Notes under the pieces: model-generated | Told to the model about the DNA's origin: nothing | Database searches by the model: none | Seen by the model: the letters and a program-made list of their open reading frames with translations, nothing else | In this document: positions 1-7,756 of the stretch, piece by piece | Position numbering within the stretch: the stretch's first letter is position 1 | Layout: the number at the start of each line of letters is the position of its first letter | Made by a program: the position numbers and the translations under genes | From: JBHHXG01 sp046756985 | GTDB lineage: Bacteria; Pseudomonadota; Zetaproteobacteria; Mariprofundales; Mariprofundaceae | Length of the DNA: 19,343 nucleotides | NCBI GenBank assembly: GCA_046756985.1 | Contig: JBHHXG010000031.1 | Span: forward strand, 1-19,343 | Reading direction: 5' to 3'

Positions 1-387
1 GAAATACTTGCAACAGATCCGAAGCTGGATGCTGCCCTGAAGCGTCTGCCGGGCCGCAAGGTCATTCATACCAATGGCATCCGCGAGCATGCCGAGCGCA
101 TTCTCGAAGCCCTTGGCGTTCTGCATCATTTTGAACGCATCTATGATATCCGTTTCAACGATTACATACCCAAGCCGTGCGGACAGACGCTGACCATGCT
201 GATTGAAGCAGAGGACGCCTCACCGGATCGTACGCTAGTGGTGGATGATATGGCTGACAATCTGGCTGTGGCCTCTGAACTGGGATGTAAAACTGTGTGG
301 ATCACCCATGAAAAAGAAAACGGCACATGGGACTACCATGTGCCGTCCATGCATCACCTGGCCAACCGGCTTTCACCAGACTATTGA
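1..387 (+). CDS. HAD-superfamily hydrolase, probable pyrimidine 5'-nucleotidase (5' truncated)
   Basis: The reading frame is open from the first base and ends at TGA 385-387, giving 128 residues with the N-terminus outside the window. Three HAD motifs are visible in order. Motif II is T24-N25-G26. The motif III lysine is K58 in NDYIPKP. Motif IV is VDDMADN with D82/D83. The motif I DxD nucleophile must lie in the missing part. The spacing and the wording around motifs III and IV (LGVLHHFERIYDI, LGCKTVWITHE) match the SDT1/pyrimidine 5'-nucleotidase group of cytosolic phosphatases, which dephosphorylate nucleotides such as UMP and CMP. Those proteins have roughly 210-220 residues, so about 90 are missing. 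The substrate is inferred from family only, and a phosphoglycolate phosphatase-like role is possible. The gene converges on rho and overlaps its stop codon by 7 bp. Its 3' part also carries the rho terminator hairpin. Confidence 0.85.
   Translation, partial: EILATDPKLDAALKRLPGRKVIHTNGIREHAERILEALGVLHHFERIYDIRFNDYIPKPCGQTLTMLIEAEDASPDRTLVVDDMADNLAVASELGCKTVWITHEKENGTWDYHVPSMHHLANRLSPDY
311..346 (-). terminator. Intrinsic terminator of rho, embedded in the HAD gene
   Basis: Bases 320-330 and 336-346 form a perfect 11-bp inverted repeat (ACGGCACATGG on the plus strand) around a 5-base loop (331-335). On the minus strand the stem is followed directly by a T-rich run, TTTCTTTTTC, covering 319-310. 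This is a textbook Rho-independent terminator. It sits 34 bp beyond the rho stop codon. On the plus strand no T run follows the stem, so it should act only on the rho transcript. It lies wholly within codons of the convergent HAD gene. Confidence 0.85.
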
Positions 388-1976
388 TTCATCTTGTCGA
401 AAAATTCGGCGTTGTTTTTTGTTGAGCTGAGTTTGTCGAGCAGAAACTCCATCGCATCCACCCCATTCATTGGCGACAGAATCTTGCGCAGAATCCAGAT
501 TTTCTGAAGATCGTCCTTATCTGTCAGCAATTCTTCCTTGCGAGTGCCTGAGGGCGCAATGTCAATGGCCGGGAAGACGCGTTTGTCCACCAGCTTGCGC
601 TCCAGCTTGATTTCCATGTTACCGGTACCCTTGAACTCCTCAAAGATCACCTCATCCATCTTGCTGCCGGTATCAACCAGGGCTGTGGCAATGATCGTAA
701 GGCTGCCACCGTCTTCAATATTGCGCGCCGCACCAAAGAAACGTTTGGGGCGATGCAGGGCATTGGAATCCACGCCCCCGGACAAAATCTTTCCGGAAGA
801 CGGTACAACGGTGTTATAAGCGCGCGCAAGGCGTGTGATGGAATCAAGCAGAATCACAACATCATGACCGTGCTCAACCAGGCGTTTGGCCTTCTCAATC
901 ACCATGTCGGCGACCTGAACATGTCGCTGTGCAGGCTCATCAAAAGTTGATGAAATGACTTCACCCTTGACTGACCGCTTCATATCGGTCACTTCCTCAG
1001 GTCGCTCATCAATCAGCAATACCATAAGCACTATGTCCGGGTGATTTGCCTCAATTGAATGGGCAATGGACTGCATCATCATCGTCTTGCCGGTCCGTGG
1101 CGGCGCGACCAGCAGGCCGCGCTGGCCCTTGCCGATGGGTGAAACCAGATCGATGATGCGACCGGTCATGTCCTTCCTGGTCGGGTCTTCCAACTCCATA
1201 TGGATACGCTCGTCCGGATACAGCGGCGTCAGGTTGTCAAACAGCACCTTCGTACGGGCAACCTCTGGGTCCTCGCCATTGGTCTGATCGACCGTCTTCA
1301 GCGCAAAGTAACGCTCTCCCTTGCGCGGCGGGCGAATCTCACCATTGATGGTATCGCCCTTGCGTAAAAAGAAGCGCCGAATCTGGTGACTGGAAACATA
1401 GACATCATCCGGACCAGCAAGATAATTTGCTTCGGAAGAACGCAAGAACCCGAATCCGTCCGGCAATATCTCCAGCACGCCCTCGCTGTAAATCGTACCA
1501 CCACGCATCGCATGCGCCTTCAAAATAGCAGACACCTGCTCCTGCTTGCGCATACCTGCAACATTTTCAATATCCAGTGACTCGGCCTTCTTGAGCAGCT
1601 CTGTAGGACTCATTGCCGACACTTCCCGCAGATGCAAGGTCACGCCTTTGAATTCATCGGAAACAGCCAATTCCTCTTCGGCTTCCACCCGCCGCTTGCG
1701 GGGCTTTTCGCCATTACGCTTGCGATTGCGCCCACGCCTGTTTCGATCCTCATCGCGGATTCGATCCTCGGTTCCGGCATTCGTCTTATCCACGGGCTGT
1801 GCGCCATGGGTGTCTTTGGCTTCTGTTTCCGTATTTGTATCCTCGGCGGCTATGTTTTTGCGGGCATGCCCACGGCGAGCCGGTTTGTTCACTTCTTTTT
1901 TGGCTGCAGCAGGGGCTTCAGAACTTGCTTCAGGGGCTTTGGTGTCATCATTAAGGACAGTTTCAGTGGAAGGCAT
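381..1976 (-). CDS. rho: Transcription termination factor Rho
   Basis: Rho is a hexameric RNA-dependent ATPase and helicase that ends transcription by pulling on nascent RNA. The 531-residue product has a charged, low-complexity N-terminal extension (about 1-110, with an Arg/Lys-rich stretch at 72-97). A Rho_N domain follows (about 120-155), then a cold-shock RNA-binding domain (about 162-232, including GFGFLR). The ATPase core has Walker A APPRTGKT (291-298), LIDERPEEVTDM with E324, Walker B VVILLDS (373-379), the Q-loop around SGGVDSNALHRPKRFFGAARN and the SGTRKEELL segment. E. coli Rho has 419 residues, so the extra length is all N-terminal. I chose ATG at 1976 because GGAG lies 5 bases upstream. 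A TTG five codons earlier (1991) would overlap that ribosome site. The gene stands alone, 161 bp after coaE. Confidence 0.97.
   Translation of the reverse strand: MPSTETVLNDDTKAPEASSEAPAAAKKEVNKPARRGHARKNIAAEDTNTETEAKDTHGAQPVDKTNAGTEDRIRDEDRNRRGRNRKRNGEKPRKRRVEAEEELAVSDEFKGVTLHLREVSAMSPTELLKKAESLDIENVAGMRKQEQVSAILKAHAMRGGTIYSEGVLEILPDGFGFLRSSEANYLAGPDDVYVSSHQIRRFFLRKGDTINGEIRPPRKGERYFALKTVDQTNGEDPEVARTKVLFDNLTPLYPDERIHMELEDPTRKDMTGRIIDLVSPIGKGQRGLLVAPPRTGKTMMMQSIAHSIEANHPDIVLMVLLIDERPEEVTDMKRSVKGEVISSTFDEPAQRHVQVADMVIEKAKRLVEHGHDVVILLDSITRLARAYNTVVPSSGKILSGGVDSNALHRPKRFFGAARNIEDGGSLTIIATALVDTGSKMDEVIFEEFKGTGNMEIKLERKLVDKRVFPAIDIAPSGTRKEELLTDKDDLQKIWILRKILSPMNGVDAMEFLLDKLSSTKNNAEFFDKMNQ
395..420 (+). 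terminator. Candidate intrinsic terminator of the HAD gene, embedded in rho
   Basis: Seven bases after the HAD stop codon, bases 395-401 (TGTCGAA) can pair with 405-411 (TTCGGCG) across an AAA loop, using five Watson-Crick and two G-T pairs. TTGTTTTTT follows at 412-420. The stem is modest but the T run is good and the position is right. The same bases encode the C-terminal residues of Rho (NNAEFFDKM region), so the T run could simply reflect Lys and Asn codons. Confidence 0.45.
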
Positions 1977-2112
1977 TTGATCTCCGGTCAATGTATGAAA
2001 TCTTTGAGTATGGTGGAAAGCCAGCGCAGGGCCTATGTATTAAACTTGTTTTAATCGCTGAATAAAAATCACGAAATCGGCGGGGTCATTGAAAACCACG
2101 GCAACGCACCCA

Positions 2113-2141
2113 TTGCTACTTTTATACATGATGCATGTCAA
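2113..2141 (-). promoter_or_regulatory. Possible sigma-70 promoter of rho
   Basis: On the minus strand a perfect -35 box TTGACA (2141-2136) overlaps the coaE stop codon. It is followed after 17 bases by TAGCAA (2118-2113), a weak -10 box with 3 of 6 matches. A better -10-like TATAAA lies only 9 bases from the -35, which is too close. Transcription from here would leave a leader of about 130 bases before the rho ATG. A long leader is known for E. coli rho. No other convincing promoter is visible in the 161-bp gap. Confidence 0.35.
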
Positions 2142-2788
2142 CCCCGGGGAGCAAAGCGTTTCAGCAGTATTTCGTGCAGCCGCATAACCTGCTGCTGTAA
2201 TGTATCCAGATCGGCATCATTCTCGATCAGATAATCCGCCACTTTCCGCCGCTCATCATCGCCGCACTGTTGCGACACCACGGCCTCAAAGTGTTCCGGT
2301 GAGCAACCGCGAAGCCCGGTCGCCCGCCGCCGGCGCAAGACAAGATTGGCCAGTACAATGACCACCGCATCCATGCGCTCCACGCCACCGGACTCAATCA
2401 ATACCGATGCCTCAATCATAACATAGGGAGCATCCTGCCCGGCCAGCCATACCTCTTCCTGCGCCCAGATCAGTGGATGCAGAACCCGGTTTAACCGCTC
2501 CGTTGCTGCCTTATTGGAGAAACAGATATGAGCAAGCTTGTGACGATCCAATCCGCCGTTCGCAAGCAGGATTCCCTGTCCGAATTCACTGGCCAGGGCA
2601 GCAAGACCTTCGGACCCTGGCCGGGTCACTTCATGCCCGACCTTGTCGAGATCCAGAACCGGCACCCCCAGGCTGGCAAATATTCTTGCCACAGTGCTCT
2701 TGCCGCTGCCAATGCCGCCGGTCAGACCTACCGCTGAAGAGCCTGCCTGCACGGCTAAATGCGTGCCAGCGACAGATACCATTGCCAT
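2138..2788 (-). CDS. coaE: Dephospho-CoA kinase
   Basis: CoaE phosphorylates the 3'-hydroxyl of the ribose in dephospho-CoA with ATP, the last step of coenzyme A synthesis in the cytosol. The 216-residue protein carries the P-loop GLTGGIGSGKST (21-32) and the family sequence VPVLDLDKVGHEVTRPGS just after it. The segment LNRVLHPLIW and the late RRRRATGLRGCS region (LID-like) are also typical. Family members have about 200 residues. The ATG at 2788 is preceded by GGGGG at a 9-base distance, and it overlaps the end of pilD by 34 bp. A GTG at 2752 would remove the overlap but has no ribosome site, so the upstream start is preferred with moderate certainty. The pilD-coaE pairing is common in pseudomonads and relatives. 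Confidence 0.95.
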   Translation of the reverse strand: MAMVSVAGTHLAVQAGSSAVGLTGGIGSGKSTVARIFASLGVPVLDLDKVGHEVTRPGSEGLAALASEFGQGILLANGGLDRHKLAHICFSNKAATERLNRVLHPLIWAQEEVWLAGQDAPYVMIEASVLIESGGVERMDAVVIVLANLVLRRRRATGLRGCSPEHFEAVVSQQCGDDERRKVADYLIENDADLDTLQQQVMRLHEILLKRFAPRG

Positions 2789-3522
2789 ATCTCATGCCCC
2801 CACAGCAGCCATAGCATCCCGGCAATGGCAAGATAAGGCCCAAATGGTATCTCGGCCCGCATATGCCTGCGGGATAATAGAAGGTATGCGCCTCCGATAA
2901 TGGCGCCGGAGAAGGCGGAAACAAAAACAATGAAAGGCAGCGCCTGCCAGCCGAAAAAGGCGCCGAGCATGGCCAATAGTTTGAAATCGCCATAGCCCAT
3001 GCCTTCGCGTCCGGTCACAAACAGAAAGGCTCGGGCAACCAGCCAGAACAGACTATAACCTGCAATCGCGCCGATCAGGCTGTCGAGAGGATTGCCCGTC
3101 CAGAAACTGAGCAGCAACCCAATGGCAATGCCCGGCAAAGTAATGGCATCAGGCAACAGCCCTGTCTCCAGATCAATGAAAGTCAACACCCACAGCAGAC
3201 TGACCAGTGCCAATGACATGACCAGCTGAGGAGTCAACTCAAAATGCCATGCCAGCACTCCCCAGCTTGCGCCCATCAGAAATTCCAGCAGCGGGTAGCG
3301 TATGGCGATCGGGGTATGGCAGTGCCGACAACGCCCGCGCAGCCAAAGATAGGAACACAGCGGCAGGTTATCGTACCAGGCAATACCCTGACCGCAGGCA
3401 GGGCAGTGACTGCCTGGAAAAACGACGGACTCGCCCTTTGGGATACGATGAACGCAGACATTGGCAAAACTTCCAAGCAACAGACCCAGCAGAACACATG
3501 CGCCAATGAAGATGGCCGTCAC
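2755..3522 (-). CDS. pilD: Type IV prepilin peptidase / N-methyltransferase
   Basis: PilD is an inner-membrane aspartic protease that cuts the leader from type IV prepilins (and type II secretion pseudopilins) and methylates the new N-terminal residue. The 255-residue protein is almost entirely hydrophobic, with about seven or eight membrane segments. The N-terminal cytoplasmic loop has both cysteine pairs (C40/C43 and C65/C68) that mark the bifunctional, methyltransferase-containing form. The catalytic aspartates are D117 (FIDLETGLLPD) and D179 (GMGYGDFKL). The start is GTG at 3522, overlapping the pilR stop by 4 bases (GTGA), so translation is probably coupled. It is the usual neighbour of pilB and pilC, here separated from them by pilS and pilR. 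Confidence 0.96.
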   Translation of the reverse strand: MTAIFIGACVLLGLLLGSFANVCVHRIPKGESVVFPGSHCPACGQGIAWYDNLPLCSYLWLRGRCRHCHTPIAIRYPLLEFLMGASWGVLAWHFELTPQLVMSLALVSLLWVLTFIDLETGLLPDAITLPGIAIGLLLSFWTGNPLDSLIGAIAGYSLFWLVARAFLFVTGREGMGYGDFKLLAMLGAFFGWQALPFIVFVSAFSGAIIGGAYLLLSRRHMRAEIPFGPYLAIAGMLWLLWGHEIWQWYLSLARI

Positions 3523-4874
3523 TTTTCCGGTGCCTTGATACCTAGCTTCTTCAGGCGATAGCGCAAAGAACGGAAACTGATACCAAGCAATTTTGCGGCT
3601 TTGGTGATTTTCCCTCCCGATTCATCCAGCGCCTGACTAATCAGGTCCCTCTCCAGGCCGCCAAGCCAAGTATCCAGATCTTTGGACTGTTTTTTCAGCA
3701 CTGACAAGGACAGCTCTGAGTCAGGCGCTTCATAGGTATAGATATCATCCAACAGCTGGCGGTCCAGCAGGTTGTCTTTGGACAAAGCCAGCATGCGCTG
3801 CAGAAGATTCTCCAACTCGCGAATATTCCCCATGAATGGTAGTTCCGACAGCCTCTCCAAACAGTCCGGCGCAATACTTACCTCTTGCCCGCCCCAGCGT
3901 TTGACGAGGATGCCGGCCAGCTCGGGAATATCTTCGCGGTGCTGACGCAAGGGCGGCATATGCACCGGCACCACGTTCAGACGGTAAAACAAATCCTCTC
4001 TGAAATGACCCTGTTTGACTTCTTCAGCCAGATCCCGGTTTGTTGCTGCAACCACGCGTACGTCAATCTTGCGTTCTTTATCCTCCCCGACTCTGCGCAC
4101 ATGCATATCCTGAAGTACGCGCAACAGCTTGACCTGGATTGCCAACGGCATTTCACCCACTTCATCGAGAAACAGTGTTCCGTGGTTGGCTGCCTCGATA
4201 AGGCCGGATCGGTCCGATTCAGCACCGGTAAATGCTCCACGGCGATAGCCAAACAGCTCCGATTCGAACAGCCCTTCGGGAATCGCCCCACAATGCACTG
4301 GCACAAACGGTCCCCCGGCCCGTTCCGAGTGGCGATGCACATAGCGTGCGGCCAATTCCTTGCCGGTTCCGGACTCGCCAGTAATAAGCACCATAAAATT
4401 GCATTTTGCTGCGCGCGACAGTCGCTCGCGTACCCGCTGCATGACCTGTGATGTGCCTATTAATGTTTCTTTGGGCGCATCTTCTGTAACAGCAACTGGC
4501 CTCGGGCTTTGTGCGGCCTCCAGTGCGCGATCAACGGCCTGACCAAGCTCTTCCCCTGATACCGGCTTGGTCAAATAATCAAAGGCCCCCTCTTTCATCG
4601 CCTCCACGGCTGTATCTGTACTGGCATAGGCAGTGAGCAACAACACCTGTGCTTGGGGACAAAGGCGCGCACTCATACGCACAACATCCAGCCCGGCATC
4701 GTACCCATCCATGCGCAAATCAGTTAACACAATATCAAAATGCTGCGCCTTGAGCGCCTGCTCCGCTTCAGCCGGCCCGGAGCCGGGCACAACGTGGTGC
4801 CCCTTGGCCTCCAAGCCCATAAGCAGCACCCGGCGTGCGTTGTCCTCGTCCTCAACCAGTAAAATATCAGCCAT
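3519..4874 (-). CDS. pilR: Sigma-54-dependent response regulator PilR
   Basis: PilR is the NtrC-type activator that, once phosphorylated by PilS, turns on pilin transcription with RpoN. The 451-residue protein has a receiver domain (1-120) with acidic residues E8/D9, phospho-acceptor D52, T81 and K103. The AAA+ domain follows, with Walker A GESGTGKE (166-173), the sigma-54 contact loop GAFTGA (213-218) and Walker B LFLDEVGEM (234-242). A Fis-type helix-turn-helix lies at the C-terminus (LIS...GGKITKAAKLLGIS...LRYRLKKLGI). I chose ATG at 4874 because GGAG lies 6 bases upstream. A TTG four codons earlier would fall within that ribosome site. The start overlaps the pilS end by 8 bases, so the pair is co-translated. 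The pilin genes it would regulate are not in the window. Confidence 0.94.
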   Translation of the reverse strand: MADILLVEDEDNARRVLLMGLEAKGHHVVPGSGPAEAEQALKAQHFDIVLTDLRMDGYDAGLDVVRMSARLCPQAQVLLLTAYASTDTAVEAMKEGAFDYLTKPVSGEELGQAVDRALEAAQSPRPVAVTEDAPKETLIGTSQVMQRVRERLSRAAKCNFMVLITGESGTGKELAARYVHRHSERAGGPFVPVHCGAIPEGLFESELFGYRRGAFTGAESDRSGLIEAANHGTLFLDEVGEMPLAIQVKLLRVLQDMHVRRVGEDKERKIDVRVVAATNRDLAEEVKQGHFREDLFYRLNVVPVHMPPLRQHREDIPELAGILVKRWGGQEVSIAPDCLERLSELPFMGNIRELENLLQRMLALSKDNLLDRQLLDDIYTYEAPDSELSLSVLKKQSKDLDTWLGGLERDLISQALDESGGKITKAAKLLGISFRSLRYRLKKLGIKAPEK

Positions 4875-6483
4875 GCTGTTCTCCAACAGTCATACGACCA
4901 TGCATGATGGATCCGGACACCTTAAAATGGCTTCCCTGCTGATCGCTGTCCACATCTACGTTCCAGCCATTGGCCTGGCATACCTGCCATACTGTCGCCA
5001 GCCCCAGGCCTATGCCATCGGTACGCCCGCTTACAAACGGTTTGAATAGCTTTCCTTTCATGTGGTCGGGAACGCCGCCTCCCTGGTCGGATACGAGCAG
5101 CTGCCAGGCTGGCTGCTGCCCGTCCCCGGCTATCTCACTTAGCGCTACACTTACTGTGCCCGGCGTATCATTGCTTGTGATTGCATTGCGCAAAAGATTG
5201 TCCAGCACCAGACGGAAATGATCCGGATCAATCAGCAAATTTTCCATCTCACTGCTCCACTGAATCGCATATTTATTGTGGAAATCAATCTGCTGAATGG
5301 CCGCCCCAATCAGGGCAGGCATATGGGTTTCAACAGGCTCAGGCTGCAGGGGCTGCGCATAGTCCAGCATGTCTGAAACAAGGCGATTCAGCCGCTGCAT
5401 TTCTTCGGAGATAATGCTCTGAATATCACCGTTCTTTGCTCTTTCCTTCACTGCCATCAACTCAACGGCCTGCGAGATGGTTTGTATAGGATTGCGAATC
5501 TCATGCGCCAGCATGGCCGCCATACTGCCCAGCGCGGCCATTTTCTCCTGCTCAACGAGCTTGTGTTCCAGATTCCTGATGTCGCTGATATCCACCAATG
5601 TCAGCAACCAGGTCGCCAAATCATCACCCCCCGTCAGTCGCGCCGCTGTTATCAGGTGCACGCGCGCTCCACGCGTCCATTCGCACTGGAAAGGGGTTTG
5701 CGGGGCTGCTTGCAGAAACGCGGAAAGATCGCTTAACCCCGACAACAGCGTTGAAACAGACATGCCTGTTATTTCATCCGTTTCAGCAAACATTCTTGTT
5801 GCAGCCAGATTCGCATCCTGAACATGTAATGTCCCATCCAGAATGATGACGCCTTCCTGCATCGAAGCCATAACCTGGTCATGCAGTTCTTTCAACTGCC
5901 GGTGCTGGCGAATCGCCCTCCGACTTGTATCCTGGAGCCGGGCATGCCGGCGTGCGATGGCGGCCATTACGCCGCCGACAAGCATCAGTGCAGAGGTCTG
6001 CAGCAGGATATGCAATGTATCTGCAACCGGCAGGTGGGCCTGCTGCCACCATGAATAGCTGTAAATGGAGACCAGATAGCTGATACATGCCACAACACTG
6101 AGCATGATTGCCAGCAATGCGTGAGCCTGGGTACCTGCGGCAACGATGATCAGGCCCAGCAAAAAGGAAAATGGACTTTGTACGCCTCCGGTTGCAAAAA
6201 TAAGCAGGCCGACCAGCAATACATCGGTTCCCAGCTGGATTGCGGCCTGCACCGGCATGGGGATATATGTTCGGCTAACATATATCTGCAGCAACAGAAA
6301 AAGAACAAGGGCGGAAAGCGCCGTAATCAGCAAATCCTGCTGGGTCGCAGTCAGCGCATCAAAGTAGAAATGTGCCGTGAACGCGACAATCAGCCCCGCA
6401 GCAACACTGCGGTACAGAATCAGACGAATAGGTTGTGCGGCAAGCGTGCCGGCCCGGAAACGGTTTATTATTCGTTCAATCAT
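4867..6483 (-). CDS. pilS: Sensor histidine kinase PilS
   Basis: PilS is the inner-membrane kinase partner of PilR. In Pseudomonas aeruginosa it senses pilin in the membrane and sets pilin transcription. The 538-residue protein has six predicted N-terminal membrane segments (between about 23 and 177). A PAS domain (about 200-300) follows, then the dimerisation helix with phospho-accepting H327 in AMLAHEIRNP. The ATPase domain has an N-box with N429/N433, G1 DQGGG (466-470) and G2 DGIGLGLA (489-496). This order matches PilS (530 residues in Pseudomonas). The ATG at 6483 has only a weak ribosome site. A 79-bp gap separates it from pilC, the only clear break within the pil genes, so pilSR-pilD-coaE may have its own promoter. 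Confidence 0.93.
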   Translation of the reverse strand: MIERIINRFRAGTLAAQPIRLILYRSVAAGLIVAFTAHFYFDALTATQQDLLITALSALVLFLLLQIYVSRTYIPMPVQAAIQLGTDVLLVGLLIFATGGVQSPFSFLLGLIIVAAGTQAHALLAIMLSVVACISYLVSIYSYSWWQQAHLPVADTLHILLQTSALMLVGGVMAAIARRHARLQDTSRRAIRQHRQLKELHDQVMASMQEGVIILDGTLHVQDANLAATRMFAETDEITGMSVSTLLSGLSDLSAFLQAAPQTPFQCEWTRGARVHLITAARLTGGDDLATWLLTLVDISDIRNLEHKLVEQEKMAALGSMAAMLAHEIRNPIQTISQAVELMAVKERAKNGDIQSIISEEMQRLNRLVSDMLDYAQPLQPEPVETHMPALIGAAIQQIDFHNKYAIQWSSEMENLLIDPDHFRLVLDNLLRNAITSNDTPGTVSVALSEIAGDGQQPAWQLLVSDQGGGVPDHMKGKLFKPFVSGRTDGIGLGLATVWQVCQANGWNVDVDSDQQGSHFKVSGSIMHGRMTVGEQHG

Positions 6484-6562
6484 TCGAATGCCGGTTCATC
6501 TGTAATCTGATATCCAGGCAATGCAGCATCATGCATGCAGCCGGCAATAACCAGAGCAGGAA
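6484..6562. other. Gap between pilC and pilS
   Basis: This 79-bp spacer is the longest gap inside the pil cluster. It contains a widely spaced inverted repeat (TGCCGG at 6489-6494, CCGGCA at 6541-6546) and a short TGCATG-rich stretch, but no hairpin with a T run. I see neither a convincing sigma-70 promoter nor a -24/-12 sigma-54 promoter. It could hold a weak promoter for pilS. Confidence 0.4.
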
Positions 6563-7756
6563 TTACACAATCGAGGCCATCTGGAAGATAGGCAGATACA
6601 TGGAAATGACCAGCCCGCCGATGACAATGCCAAGAAAGGCCATGATAAACGGCTCCATCAGGGCGGTCATATTATCGACAGCCGTGTCGACTTCCTCTTC
6701 ATAGAAATCGGCAATCTTGGACAGCATATCTTCCAGGCTCCCGGTCTGTTCACCAATGGAAATCATCTGCGTAACCATCACCGGAAATACGCCGCTGCTT
6801 TCCAGGGGCGCGGTTAATGTCTGGCCCTGACTGATCGATTCTTTGGACTGCAGAATCACCTCCTCGATCACTACATTGCCCGAGGTTTCCGCCACGGTAT
6901 CCAGGCCCTCAAGAATCGGCACGCCGGCAGCAACCAGCGTTGAAAAGGTGCGGCAGAAACGGGCTACAGCAGCCTTGCGCAGCACATCGCCGATTACCGG
7001 CAGGTTCAACAACAACTTATCAATCTGGTAACGCCCCTGTGGCGTCTGATAAATGGCCCTGACTGCAAATACCAGAGCAACGGGAAGACCAACGACCAGA
7101 TACCAGAATTCCACAAAGGCATCTGAAATGGCCATGGCGAGTTTTGTCGGTGCGGGAAGGTCAGCGCCGAAATCAGCAAACATTTCACCAAATACAGGAA
7201 TCACAAAAATCATCAGAATGGCTGTAACGATGAATGCCACGACGACAATCGCGACGGGATAGACCATGGCGGATTTGATCTTGCCCTTTAATGCCATCGC
7301 CTTTTCCTTATAGGTACACAGGCGCAGCAGAATTGTATCGAGAATACCGCCCTGTTCTCCGGCCTCGACCAGCGAACAGGTCAATCGATCAAACTCTTTG
7401 GGGAATTTGCGCAGCGTTTCTCCCAGCGGGCTGCCGCCCTCCAGACTCTGACGCACATCCTTGAGCAGCTTGACCATACTTTTTTTCTCGCCGCCGCGCT
7501 CGGCCAGCTCGAAACACTGCACCAGCGGCAATCCGGCATTGATCATCGTGGATAATTGCCGGAAAAACACTGTAATATCCTTGTCCGTGACCTTTTCCGG
7601 GAACAGCTCAATCTCAATAGGTTTTTTCTTGACCTTGATGTCAATAAGCCCCTGGCGGCGTAATGTAGCCATGGCGATATCCTTGTTGGCCACGTCCATT
7701 TCACCGCTTTTGTCCTGCCCCTGCCGGGTCTTTGCTGTCCATGTGAAAATTGCCAT
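6563..7756 (-). CDS. pilC: Type IV pilus inner-membrane platform protein PilC
   Basis: PilC is the polytopic platform protein that links the PilB and PilT motors to the growing pilus. The 397-residue protein begins MAIFTWTAKTRQGQ, a usual PilC opening. It has two T2SSF/GspF repeats (about 66-189 and 269-391). Both repeats carry the family pattern of a helical cytoplasmic domain (FFRQLSTMINAGLPLVQ, FCRTFSTLVAAGVPILEG) and a GEQGG/GEQTGS motif before the membrane segments. Membrane helices lie near 165-188, 215-236 and 369-390. I chose ATG at 7756, whose A is also the last base of the pilB TGA, with GGTGG 7 bases upstream. An upstream in-frame ATG at 7783 would add nine residues outside the family. 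Confidence 0.96.
   Translation of the reverse strand: MAIFTWTAKTRQGQDKSGEMDVANKDIAMATLRRQGLIDIKVKKKPIEIELFPEKVTDKDITVFFRQLSTMINAGLPLVQCFELAERGGEKKSMVKLLKDVRQSLEGGSPLGETLRKFPKEFDRLTCSLVEAGEQGGILDTILLRLCTYKEKAMALKGKIKSAMVYPVAIVVVAFIVTAILMIFVIPVFGEMFADFGADLPAPTKLAMAISDAFVEFWYLVVGLPVALVFAVRAIYQTPQGRYQIDKLLLNLPVIGDVLRKAAVARFCRTFSTLVAAGVPILEGLDTVAETSGNVVIEEVILQSKESISQGQTLTAPLESSGVFPVMVTQMISIGEQTGSLEDMLSKIADFYEEEVDTAVDNMTALMEPFIMAFLGIVIGGLVISMYLPIFQMASIV

Noticed and set aside
2069..2113. A 14-codon open frame in the rho leader as a possible leader peptide like rhoL
   Set aside because: It has no ribosome site, and its ATG would lie upstream of the start of transcription expected from the candidate promoter.
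2126..2138. Inverted repeat ACATG-ATG-CATGT at the coaE stop as a coaE terminator
   Set aside because: The stem has only five pairs with a 3-base loop, and no T run follows on the minus strand.
6489..6546. Spaced repeat TGCCGG/CCGGCA upstream of pilS as an operator or terminator
   Set aside because: The arms have six bases and lie 46 bases apart with no T run, which is expected by chance at this base composition.
6500..6562. Sigma-54 (-24/-12) promoter upstream of pilS
   Set aside because: A GG and a GC element are present on the minus strand near TGGTTATTGCCGGCTGC, but the spacing does not fit the GG-N10-GC rule.
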